Assembly (NCBI GenBank): GCA_025435555.1
Contig: JAIWWG010000096.1
Coordinates: forward strand, 1 to 64,000
Source of the DNA: Chytriomyces cf. hyalinus JEL632
Lineage: Eukaryota > Chytridiomycota > Chytridiomycetes > Chytridiales > Chytriomycetaceae
DNA: 64,000 nt
Direction: 5' to 3'
Position numbers and translations under genes: made by a program. The notes under the pieces are model-generated. The model saw only the letters and a list, made by a program, of their open reading frames with translations. It had not been told where the DNA came from and made no database searches. This document shows positions 46,517-56,486 of this stretch, piece by piece (position 1 is the stretch's first letter; each line of letters begins with the position of its first letter).

Positions 46517-47341
46517 AACAAAAATCAGTATCCTGTGATGTACATGTTGAGCCATGCTAATAAAGACAACTCACGTTGTATTGGTCAATGACAAGAAACA
46601 CTTTCACAGCACCAAGTTTAAGCAGGCCAATGACCCAGTACAATTTGATTGGTGTTGATAGAAAGTTGCGCGGAAGAAGTTCATGAATGGGCCATCATCA
46701 ATGCGCACAACCGTATTGCAGAATTTCCGTCTGATCTGATAGCTGGCAAGTGGAACATGCTCATGAATGGGGCCAACGTTGATGTGCACAACTGTATTGC
46801 AGAATTTCAAACTGTCATTGATCCAATAGAAAATGCATTGTATTTGATTCCAGCAGCAGCAGTTGCATATGTGACAAGAATGGGTGTGCGACGTACGTAA
46901 TTTGTTAGCAGGTGTGGGAACTTGGATTGAAAGAAGTTTTCCCACCGTGGAAATATGAGTGCACAAGTATGCAAAACTGAAGTCCGTGACAGATGCGTCA
47001 GCGCAGAATGGCAATGAAGTGACTGGGGGGTATAGACAATGAGGTTAGTGAGGGCCAGGGCAGTTCTGATGTGGGGAAGACACTAACCTATTCTGTTCCA
47101 TCCTGCGCCTTGCTTCCGATTCTGACTAAACACTGGTTGACTGAACTTGGACTGTCGAGATGGTGAGGTTGATGAAGTTCGAATTAGAACAGCAAGTACG
47201 AAAGAGATTTGACAAAACATGGTTCCCTCTGGCAAATATTGGTTGCATGTGGGGAAGGAGGTTTTGGGTGGTGCTTACCAGCAGTGCGGTGAGGAGGAGG
47301 CATGCAGTGAAGCAGAGGCGTGCCGTGGCAAAGAACCTGCA

Positions 47342-49294
47342 TCATTTTCTCCTTGTTTTCAAAGCTGATCGCAGTTTCGAACAGTTGTAGTCTTCTGCAA
47401 TGAGCAAGATATCTTGTTCCTGATTGCCTTCTGTTTCACCAGCGGTGAGCCCAATACTTTTCGCAAGCCTTGAGTTCTCTCGCTCCACTCCCTCACCATC
47501 AAGTTTCGTTCCAAGGCCTGCAATAATTCGTGGACTGAATTTGACTTGATATTCTTTGGAATGTGCTTGAGCGTGCATAACTGGAAGCACTGCAATGTAT
47601 GGCATTTCGATTTTTGTCTGCTGCATGTATGGTTGCTGCAAATGTGCCACTTCTTTACATATTACGTCATATGACAATGCCAATTCGCGATTGGGATATT
47701 GCTTGCGAATCATTTGAATCACTGTGTCACAGTACAACAGTCATTCCCCTTTTGCATCTATAACAAAGGCTTGAGTATTTGAAGCACAGATTGATAGAAG
47801 AAGCAGAACCTACTGAAAATCCGCTCAAAGAAGTTGTGCATGCAACCTTGATGGATGATTCGATCATACTGGCTTTGCTGATTTCGTTTCTTTGCTAGAC
47901 TTCTATCTTCTTCTACAGAATGGTGTCAGGAGGAGCAGCCGAGGCTTTCAACTGTGACAGGTGTTCCTTTCTCACTGGCTCTAGCAACATGGTCTTCACC
48001 AGGTTCGTACCAGAATTGACGAGCCCAACTGTAGTGGCCATGATTGTGACCTCCACCATATTCAACAGCTCTCTTGCGCGCTGATTCAAATCCATCCATT
48101 TGCTTCAAAACAAATGGATACTCCCCATCTCCATTTCCTTCACACATAGGACACACTGTTTTACCCCAACTGAGAGTATCAGGTGCATGAACTGTTCCAT
48201 GCTGAACAGCTTGCGACAATCCAGAAAAGAAATGAACTGCATCCATGAATGGCTGATAGAGTCCTTTATTGCGAGCACTCTTCAATGAATCAGAGAAAAA
48301 GATTCCAGTGCAGCTTTCATATGAAGTGCCGTGAATACGAGCTTTCAATGCTACTTGCACAATAGGGATAGCAAACGTGTGATCTGTGAGATGCTTGTGT
48401 TATTGATGTTTGGCAATGAGAAAGCAGATTGTACAAACCAGGCTTTGCAACTCTGTTCACCATGAAACCAAGCCCCATGAGCATCAACGAAATATTATGA
48501 CTGCTGCACGTGTAGCATGTGACTTGTTCACTGCAGTCTTGCGTACTTAGCTGCACAATGTGCCCTCTGTGAGCAGGCAACATTTCGCAGCAGTCCAGTT
48601 GCCATGGATTGCACTGCAGGGGTTCATCCGCAGCATCAAGAATTTGGTGGCATGTTGTTTCCGTCCAGTGAATCCATGCATGAAATTCACAGTGGGCTGA
48701 CTTCAGAATGCCAGCAGTTCAACACGTGTAGCACCAATACATGGACATGCTTTCACAAAATTCCACACTGCAAATACAGTTGGTAATGTTTGCAGTGACC
48801 AGCTTCGCGTACTTGGCAAGCATACCAGCCTTGTGATTGTTGAAGTCAATGAATTTCTGCTGTTCGCGTAGGTGATGCTTTGACTGTGGGGCATCTCCCC
48901 CGACTGTGTAGAATTCGAAATCATCCCCTGTTTCTGTGTCTGCATCCATGTCTGTGTCTGCGTCAATGTCTGAAAGGCTGTTGTTTGAAGCAGCTTCACT
49001 GTCATCGGCAATATCTGCTGGTTCATCCGCTGATTGTGGAGGCTCCGACTGCTGCTGCTGCACTCTCGCTGGTGGCACATGGTCAGACGGCTGAGGACGG
49101 TGCTTGCTCATGACTTTCAAGAATTTGTCCTCATCGAATTCGACTGGGACCAATCCCGCTACATGCCATCGCTTAGGTACTTGCTTCGCTGCAGGGAGGC
49201 CTGCGTTCTTGTCGATTTTGATTGGCCGTCCTCGCTGCTTGGGGGGGCCCATGTCATTGCTGATATTGTTTCTTTTGTCATGGGGATTTATCAC
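47342..49294 (-). pseudogene. KDZ-family transposase
   Basis: The N-terminus (49294-48719) is disordered: PPKQRGRPIKIDKN, then Asp-rich. A Cys/His-rich stretch follows (CEMLPAHRGHIVQLSTQDC, about 48610-48550). The catalytic domain has WGKTVCPMCEGNGDGEYPF then LKQMDGFESARKRAVEYGGG (first acidic residue), AFVIDAKGE*LLYCD and LALSYDVICKEVAHL, and VLPVMHAQAHSKEYQVKFSP then RIIAGLGTKLDGEGVERENS, the diagnostic KDZ end with its Asp-Gly-Glu-Gly. The asterisk is a TGA (about 47740) where a Trp or other sense codon would be expected, so the copy is probably dead. KDZ elements in some fungi travel with TET/JBP oxygenases; none is present here. Confidence 0.8.
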
Positions 49295-49374
49295 GCATGA
49301 TTTTGGTGATGCGCATCAGGGTATTTATTTGTATTAAATCTGTATTTTATCACCCTTTATATTCAGACTAGGTG
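49265..49374 (-). repeat. KDZ right terminal inverted repeat
   Basis: Inverted partner of 44790-44899. It ends CAGACTAGGTG, directly before the ATCACACC duplication. Confidence 0.9.
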
Positions 49375-49423
49375 ATCACACCTGACATTTTCCAAAATAT
49401 CGCAAGAGATCACGCGTTCCCAC

Positions 49424-51173
49424 ATGTATTCTGACAACAAGGACACTGAGAACAACATACACAACAGGGGCAAATCTGCGAACCATGACAAAAGCGCAGC
49501 TGAATTGATCATGTCCTTCAGTAACAGTGCCAATGCTGACACAGTATGTGTTTTTTGCAGGATCATTCTGTGCCATGAGTCCATGGTCAAGACAAAAGTG
49601 AGCCCCCACCTGATGGCCTACCTTGCCATTAAGGAGAAAAGTTGTCCATCCCTTGATACCGCGGTGACCATGTGCAAGATGCCACCATGATGGGAATGCT
49701 ACAAAGGGTTCGAAAAGTGGAAAAAACTGCAGCAGGATGGGCAGCTGTAAAAGCAGTCATTGCCACTCTTGCAAGAAGCAAGAAGAAGGTAAGAACCATT
49801 GAAGATTGCGATGGAACTGATGATGAAGGTAAGATCATTGCATTATATGTTCTGGTGATTATTGCAAGTTGTTCAATATGTGCAACACTTTAGACATCCA
49901 ACCTCACACGAAGAAGGATAAAAAGAATTCAGACGTAAAGAGCAGAGAAAGGTCCCCACAGATCATTGCTGGTGAGTTGAAAACAGTTCGACACTAAGTG
50001 CAGAAGTTCTGACATGTAATCGCAGTCAAAATCCGTGTTGCACTTCACTCACCAAGCAATCTGAAAGGTGTATTTGAAGTGCTTAAATGCACTGAAGTAC
50101 TGCTTCCAGATTCAATCGATTCATTAACAGCATTGTGATACCATCTGGAAGACGAGCTTGAAGCATGGGCTCCCTCAGAATGGGACAAAGCACTCTATTA
50201 TCAGGCTGGAATCAAACAAACAGAGGTAGCTGTCATGGATATCCTGAACTTTAAGCGATACAAATCGATTTTGCTTTCCATTGTCAAGCAAAAGCAGATA
50301 CCAGTCATTGTCCTTAAACAACGCAAAAGCAAGGCCAAAGGAAGTGGCCATGGAACATGTGTTGGTGCAACAGTTTCAGGGGGCCGTAATGACCATGCTC
50401 AAGAATTTGCAGCAAACACCAAACAGCTTGAAGCTTCAGTGATGGGTCATTGTAACATCAACAAGTCTGGGTGCTTTCACAAGACAATTCACAGTGTCAC
50501 CAAGCATTTGAAACTGTCCATTGCACACTGGGCTCAACAAATCAATGCAGGTACTCCTGGGGTTACTTTCACTTCTCCTCCTGATCTTCCTGCCTTTGAC
50601 ATTCCCAAGTTCATGGATGCTGATGGTCATACTCCTGCAAAAGCTCTTGACAATATTCCAATACCTCCATACACTTCATTTGCACAGAACCAACATAATC
50701 AGCAACTGCTTCAGTTCTCCAATCAGCATTTCTTCCAAACACCAGCAACACGCTTCTATTCGAATCCTGGGCTGCAGCAGCACTATATGAGCAGTCCAAC
50801 AACACCAACAGTTCAGCCACACCAGCAAATGCATATTGTGCAACTTGCTCAACCACCTCCCAATGTACAGACATCCCTGCAGGCTGATTCTATTCAGCCA
50901 ATGCTGTGTAACACTATTTGCTTTTATCGCGAGCTAAAATGGCACATTCCTTCCATTAACTGGGACAATACCATACAGTGACAGTGATACTCTTATCACT
51001 GTAATGGAGCTGGCTAGGCTGCCTACTGCTAAAAAAGGCAAAATTCTGACTGCGTGGGACAAGAAAAGAAGTGGGATGCAAGTGATGTTTGGTTTGGAGA
51101 TTTTGTGTTCCTTCGAAAGCAGGAATGCAGAAGGAATCATAAGATCCATAGATGAAGTGGACATTGAGTATTA
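49424..51173 (+). pseudogene. Element B accessory gene (homologue of the element C gene)
   Basis: Plus-strand exons begin near 49424 (DTVCVFCRIILCHESMVK). The conserved part reads LEDELEAWAPSEWDKALYYQ (50150), FKRYKSILLSIVKQKQ, MGHCNINKSGCFHK, and VTKHLKLSIAHWAQQI (about 50440-50540). These align with WAPLTGKLGYK, LDVVLQLLHKHVK, CGTCNVNEEHLKGC and LLTAQHIRQWVTI of element C. A Gln/Pro-rich tail and MELARLPTAKKGKILTAWDK follow, with a likely stop at 51171-51173. A TGA near 50137 interrupts the frame before LEDELEAW, so this copy is likely inactive. The shared motifs show that the gene is part of this transposon family and not random cargo. Confidence 0.55.
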
Positions 51174-51177
51174 GTTT

Positions 51178-52420
51178 TTAGATGGTTGCATGGGATTTTG
51201 TTTGTTTGGCATATGCAACATTTGCAAAATACACAGCAGCTTTATTGATATAATTTGAGTGCACGAAACATGAATTTGCTGCATGGTGTTGAATTTGAAT
51301 GACCATACATGCTTCAGCAATGGTGTATTCCTGATCAATCGTCTTTAAATGTTCATTGAAACGCTGCAAATAATTTTTCACCAGGTAGAAGCTTTGCTCA
51401 ATCTGCAAAAGATACATGTAAGCAAAATGAAACCATAATTGCGCTTGTTTACTGGATTCAAATCAGGTGAATATGGCAGGAGGAATACAAGCAGCACTCC
51501 AGCATCAAGGCAGGCAGCAGCAATTCGAGGGTCTTTGTGAATGGGGCAGTTATCCATTACCAGAACACTCTTTGGAAGAGGGTGAGGATTCATTGAGGGC
51601 TGAGGTAATAACAATGTATCAGATGTGCAACACAACTGTTGGCTCTAAAACTGACCAAATGGTCTGTAAGCCAGTCAATAAAATCCTCTGACTTCACTGA
51701 TCCTTCTTTTATGAGATGTGAAAGATAACCATCTGTGGAAAGTGCTGCCAGCAGTGAATGCCCTGTGCCATGAACGAAGGGTGCAGAATGGTGGGCCCAG
51801 AAGCCAATGTGGGAATACCCACAAGTTCGATCCAGAGTTTTTTGATTGGTCGCTGATTCATCTGCAAACACAAGCTGCTCCGCTGAAAGTTGCCTGATGA
51901 AGAATTGAAAGTTCATTCATTCCAATTCATTGCACTCTGATGCTGCAACTGTAAGCTGAAGAAAATTATATATAACAGGAGCAGAACAGCAGTGATCCAA
52001 TGAATTTTACTGTACCTAGACACTTTGATGTTTGCAGCCATCCTCACTTCCTCCACCAGCTCATCTATGTACCAGTTTTTTCTCAGGGTCAAAAGGGCTT
52101 CGATGTGCCGGCAATAACAGCAACTTATCAATTTGGATGATGCAGGGAGCTGATGTCAATAGGTCAGTCACCGTTTTCACTCGTACCTCAATTATCAGCT
52201 TCCTTCCACCTATAGATACGAATGGGTTTCGAAGTGTGCCATATGTCTTGAAATATAGTGGGTACGGCACTTCAGGAATAGTCGATCAGATGTCTTGCTC
52301 ACAGTGTCCCCTTCCATCTGGGAACAGATGATCTGCCACAGGACTACATTGGGATACTGCTTGTGGGCCATTCGATTGCTCCAGTCGTCCAGGATGTCGT
52401 GTTTTCTGCAACCAGCCTTA
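51178..52420 (-). pseudogene. DDE_3 transposase of element B
   Basis: Readable parts: KHDILDDWSNRMAHKQYPN (N-terminus), HIEALLTLRKNWYIDELVEE (matching VLQALVRSRADWYLQELQEE of element C), LVFADESATNQKTLDRTCGY (first Asp), SVLVMDNCPIHK (second Asp) and LLPYSPDLNP|IEQSFYLVKNYL (Glu). The bar marks a 50-nt intron (51403-51452) at exactly the position found in element C, and a second shared intron precedes PSMNPHPLPKSV. A TGA between ASECNELE and MNFQFF (about 51914) interrupts the protein, so the copy is decayed. Catalytic residues remain. Confidence 0.7.
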
Positions 52421-52559
52421 TAATATCGGATGCGATATTAGTTTTTTGATTTATCACAATTTTTGGGAAAACGCAAAAGATATGAAATCAGCTGGAAGGC
52501 ACACGAATTTCCGATTTATTTTTTTATTCATTATAAATAGTGAAATAAACGTCTTTTGC

Positions 52560-54555
52560 CTATTCCAGTTTTCCGTTTAAGCTATAAAGTGGTTGGTGGT
52601 GTAATTTCACTTGCGTGATTTGTGAAACTGCTTTGAATATTCGATGGTGGCTGTTTCTTTCAGATCGAAACATCGAGGTGAGAATCCTGAAGTCTTTAAA
52701 TCTCCTGTTCACTGTCTCATGACAGGAACCCATCTGTCTCAGGTTGTGATTGTGCGCAATTGTGGCTGCAGAGGTGGGAGGCATTTTCGTAATCAGCCGC
52801 AGATCTCCAATGTAGCCTTGATCAGCTGCAATCCTCTCACCAGGTCCGATGAGGCGCAGGAGAGTCTGGCGGGCCATTGTCAAGTCTGGCCACTTCCCAC
52901 ACGGGACCCCACCACCCACATAGACGATCTGGCTGGTACCCAGTGCAACAGCCACCTGGTACCTGTACACGGCATGCTTGAACTTGTGACTGAACAGTTG
53001 CTTATCAAGTGGATGGGCCTCAGTGACAAGCATATCAACACCATTGACGTAACAAGACGGTCTCTTTATTGGCCATTCTTCGAATCGCTGCTCAAAATGG
53101 ATCTGTTTTTTGAGTTGAGTGATTGTTTAAAATAAATTAGTTTTGAACATTTGTTGAAATGGGAAAATTTTCACCTTGTCCATCATTCCAAAACAAGTGA
53201 TCCCCTCATATACCTTATCCCTTCAGTTGCTTTCTGTTGGTACAAATGGTGGTGGCACGCTGTACGAGGGTTTGTGACTTGAGGACTAGGTGCTACAACA
53301 ATGATTTTAGTCTAAGAAGATGTTTATTTGCCTTGTGGAAGCTCTACCATTTATACCCTTTGGAATTGAATGTGAAAGAATCACTCATGGGTGGAAACTC
53401 ATGGGTATCTCCCTGGTTTTCTATTTTTTTCACGGTAGAAATTATAAAGAACCGAGATGGAAATCCCCTGAACGTCCCCAAGGACTGTTGGGCCTTTACC
53501 AATCCTAAAAGTTACAATTTAAATAAGAAACTATCCAACCAACGTCCAAAGTGCATATGACTGTATCCTTGGACCTCTGACAGGGACTCTCCCACCTGTG
53601 CAGGGAGCCATGGGTCCAAGTGACGGTGTACAGGTAAGCAGCGCTGCCTGCTGTCCATGTACGTTTCAGCGTGTCAGTTTGACTGTGGTGTACTAACTTT
53701 GAACTTTGCTTATGCAAGATCTGGGTCCTCAAGTGCCGCCTGTCCAGGCTCAAACCTTCGTTTCAACTACACAAGCTATGTACTGGTGTGTTTCTGCCGA
53801 ATGCTTGGTGTTGCAGGTAGTTTGGCTTAGTACTGTTGGTATTCTCTAGAGTGATAGAGTCTGACACCTTATGACGACTTGGTGAGGGTGTCATGTGATG
53901 GTGTGTTATCGTGGTGGATCGTTTAAGGTCCCAACTTTGTGTAAGTAAAGCTTTATTGGGGTCTTGGCAGTATGCCTCACAACTTCTCATCCAGTGACCA
54001 TAAATAGCCGTGGATGGCACGTGGGTGCTCGTAGGACTTGGCAGATGTGCCAGAGACCTGTGTGTGTGATTGACGGTGTGTTACCGTCCCCGTGGCTTGT
54101 CTATATTTACATGAGGTCGTGTGTATTTCACATCTTTGTTACGTATGGAGTCTGCAGGTGCTCAAACACCTGTTTCCCACATCTTCATGCATTCCAGAGA
54201 TTTTGAGCTCTCCTTTATGTTGAGTACATGAGGAGACCACTGGTCCACCTTGACCAGGATCCGCAACACTTTCAGACGTATTGAACTTTGCTGCCACTAC
54301 TGCTTCTGTGGGGTAGACTTTCAGGTAGAACAGGCTCCACAGAAAGTGAATTTTCTGGAGTTGACAGGCTTGAAAATGACGTTGCACGATCTTCCACAGA
54401 TCAACAGCAGATTCCACCAGAAGACCAAAGTGGGATATGAAGCAACGATTCCAGAGGTCTCGGTGTCGGTGGTAGGACTCAGTGGACTTGCCAATGTGTG
54501 CAGAGGCCAGTCTGATCAGAAGTGACAGCTGCTGATCCCACTCAAACTGGGACAT
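52560..54555 (-). pseudogene. DDE_Tnp_4 (Harbinger-type) transposase, broken
   Basis: The first exon (54555-54230) has the N-terminal helical region ending IHFLWSLFYLKVYPTEAVVA, a pattern typical of this group. The catalytic part (53120-52560) reads RPSCYVNGVDMLVTEAHP, then LFSHKFKHAVYRYQVAVALG, GGGVPCGKWPDLTMARQTLL (second Asp), RIAADQGYIGDLRLI (Asp) and SCHETVNRRFKDFRIL (Glu). The first catalytic position reads NGVD where DGVD/DGTD is usual. Between 54230 and 53130 I find no exon for the expected linker, so roughly 1 kb has probably been inserted or has decayed. Likely inactive. Confidence 0.65.
53160..54200. other. Unassigned DNA inside the Harbinger-like element
   Basis: About 1 kb separating the transposase halves. 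Neither strand shows a conserved motif, and it is too long for an intron here (introns are typically under 130 nt). Further insertion or decay is likely. No inverted repeats were recognised by eye. Confidence 0.35.
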
Positions 54556-54727
54556 GCAAAGGTAATTGGAACAGAATAAAGAGTCAGTTCTTCCTTCTCT
54601 TTATTGTTGCAACCATCACTCAATCAAACTGAATCGAAAGTAGCATGGCCACCTCATCTGATGAGCGTGGCCAGTCAGTGTGTTGCAGATTGGCAGGCTT
54701 GCCAAACCCTGAATCAAGCCCGTGAAT

Positions 54728-54785
54728 ATGAACTGAACATGAACTGAACATGAACTGAATACGAACGAATATGAACTGAACATGA
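54728..54785. repeat. 11-bp minisatellite ATGAACTGAAC
   Basis: Three consecutive units (the third with a final T), a degenerate 10-bp unit, then another full unit. It lies between the two genes of the Harbinger-like element, 5' of both. Confidence 0.75.
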
Positions 54786-55219
54786 ATCTGAGTTTTTGAA
54801 GTTCATACATTTTTTTTACAAAAGTGCGAGTTCTGCAGGAACACCTGCATGGATTGATGAACAACTGCGAACATGACCTTACAGAACCCAGATGCATTGC
54901 AGTTCACCACCCATATATTTACTATTTTTATTTTGAATAAGTGACGACAACTAAACAGCGGTGTGGTTACGTGGTCATGGGGTCAAAAGTGTTCACGCTG
55001 CACTGCTGGCATTCATGTTTTGTCACTGTTTGTATTTTCTGAATTCAAAAAGTGAATTTGCTGAATTCATGAATTCCCTAAATTCACCTAAACTGAATAG
55101 AGTGTGGCCAAAAATTTAAAATTAAAAAAAATCAAAAAGCAAGCCACAAACACGTTGTCAACTTGTTTGCTCTATATAAACTGCTCTTCTTCCTGTTGTT
55201 TTTATTGTGCACCGTCCAT

Positions 55220-56199
55220 ATGACGAAAACAAAGGCTACTCTCAGTACTGGCGATTGGACAAAAGAGCAAGACACTCTCCTCACTGAGTACCTCAAGGAG
55301 CATGATGATGGAGGCAAGACAGGCAAAAGTGTCAAGGCAGCAGTTCCAGGTCTTAGAGGCTTTTTATCCTCCACGTTGAACTCCAAAATTCGAAGCATCT
55401 GCAGCCAGATCAATGATCCAGGTACTGATCAGAATTCTTAAATTTTTCGTTACACAAAAAATTTTACAGTTTTTGGTTAAAATTTATTACAGCTGCGGAT
55501 CCAAAGCATGACAGCATGCCAATGGATCTTTCAAGCTTCAAGTTGGCTAAACGGTTGGGAGCTGACATTGATGACAATTCCGATGATGAGACAGTCTTAC
55601 CTCCACCGCACATCACATTCCCCAAAATGTTTCGTGACACGAGCCAAGCCTCAGCAGGCACAAACAAGCGCCAAAAACCCGAGAGTCCCAAGAAACCGAT
55701 GTTGTCGATGCCAATGTGTACACAAAAGCTGTTGTGCGAGCAACACCTTTTGTTTCCACCTTGCGCCTCCATGATCTCATGAGGTTCATGGATGAAAACA
55801 CTGGGTTACACCATGTGCAGATTGTTCTGCACATTGTGACTGATCATCAGATGCAGTACAACGTCACCGCGGATGGAAAGCAACTCGTGTACCTGCTCAA
55901 GCCCAAGACTGTTGCAGCAAGGGACTTTGTCGATCCAGATCACGTGACCTTCAACCATCCCCAAATCAGGCCATTGTCCAGTACTTTCACAATGACCCTG
56001 GCATGGAGGAGTTCACTTACACAATCAGCCTGCCAGAGCCTATTGACTCCAACTGTATCAGCAAGAGAGATGTTATGCGGACTGTTGAAACAGTGGACTC
56101 CCATGGAAGGGTGGTGACAATTCAGCAGCAAGTTGCCAGAGTGTTAGTGTACATGGTCTCAGGTCAAAGGAGTGGGGATCGCGAAAGCGACTGGGCATG
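55220..56199 (+). pseudogene. Harbinger-element Myb/SANT-like accessory protein
   Basis: Starts MTKTKATLSTGDWTKEQDTL, LTEYLKEHDDGGKTGKSVK, then LNSKIRSICSQI, which resembles a Myb/SANT-type DNA-binding domain as encoded by the second gene of Harbinger elements. After an intron (about 55424-55491) it continues PMDLSSFKLAKRLGADIDDN. The frame then shifts by one base near 55690 to VVDANVYTKAVVRATPFVS, LKPKTVAARDFVDPDHVTF, and shifts again near 55965 to QYFHNDPGMEEFTYTISLPE, ending VYMVSGQRSGDRESDWA. Two frame changes without good introns suggest decay. Confidence 0.5.
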
Positions 56200-56312
56200 A
56201 CTGGGCTTTATTGGCTTCCCTTCAACTTTTTTTTTTTTTTTCATTTTTAAATAAAATATCCTTATTCATGTCATTTTTAAATAAAAAAGACATATTCGTG
56301 TGCCTTCCTGTA

Positions 56313-56486
56313 ATTGTTTCATGGCTGATCTGTTTGCTTGCGAAGTCCAAACCGATGTTTCCAATGAACCTACGTGGATAACCCTCCGACCTTTCACAGC
56401 TACATCTTCAGAGGGTCTGTTGCCTCAGTGCAACTGGCGGTGAATGACAGTGTCGGCGATTGTCAACTCACTATTGTTTACCAACA
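56313..56486. other. Right flank of the nested transposons
   Basis: The sequence directly after the second TA includes ACCGATGTTTCCAATGAAC, similar to 4606-4626 in repeat R, consistent with element B having inserted in the tail of USP copy 4. The WD-protein promoter must lie in this 170-bp stretch or in the transposon. Confidence 0.45.

Larger units (their letters stand above)
44790..49374. mobile_element. KDZ (Kyakuja-Dileera-Zisupton) transposon nested in B
   Basis: A 4,585-bp element with 110-bp terminal inverted repeats (44790-44899, 49265-49374; about four mismatches) starting CACCTAGTCTGAATA, and an 8-bp target duplication ATCACACC on both sides (44782-44789, 49375-49382). KDZ elements are known to make 8-bp duplications. 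It carries a minus-strand KDZ transposase and a plus-strand HMG-box-like gene. Both have in-frame stops, so the copy seems inactive. Confidence 0.9.
44724..52494. mobile_element. Element B: older DDE_3 two-gene transposon, interrupted twice
   Basis: The left end CAGCTGATTTCATATC begins at 44724 after TA (44722-44723). The right end is the inverted copy at about 52448-52494. The terminal inverted repeats are about 47 bp, and the outer 12 bases are shared with element C. Between them lie the KDZ element (44790-49374) and, from 49383 on, B's own accessory gene and transposase. A Harbinger-like element sits after the last CTG of B. The second TA flank is at 56311-56312, next to the duplicated CTG (56308-56310). 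Both B genes contain stops, so B is decayed. Confidence 0.85.
52495..56307. mobile_element. PIF/Harbinger-like transposon in the end of element B
   Basis: A 3,813-bp element with terminal inverted repeats GAAGGCACACGAAT (52495-52508, 56294-56307) and the 3-bp target duplication CTG (52492-52494, 56308-56310). Three-base duplications are characteristic of PIF/Harbinger elements. It encodes a DDE_Tnp_4 transposase (minus) and a Myb/SANT-like protein (plus), the usual two-gene set. About 1 kb between them (53160-54200) shows no coding signal and may itself be inserted DNA. Both genes are damaged. Confidence 0.75.

Noticed and set aside
44790-49374. A TET/JBP oxygenase cargo, known with some fungal KDZ elements
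   Set aside because: No 2-oxoglutarate/iron oxygenase motif (HxD...H...R context) was found in the element.
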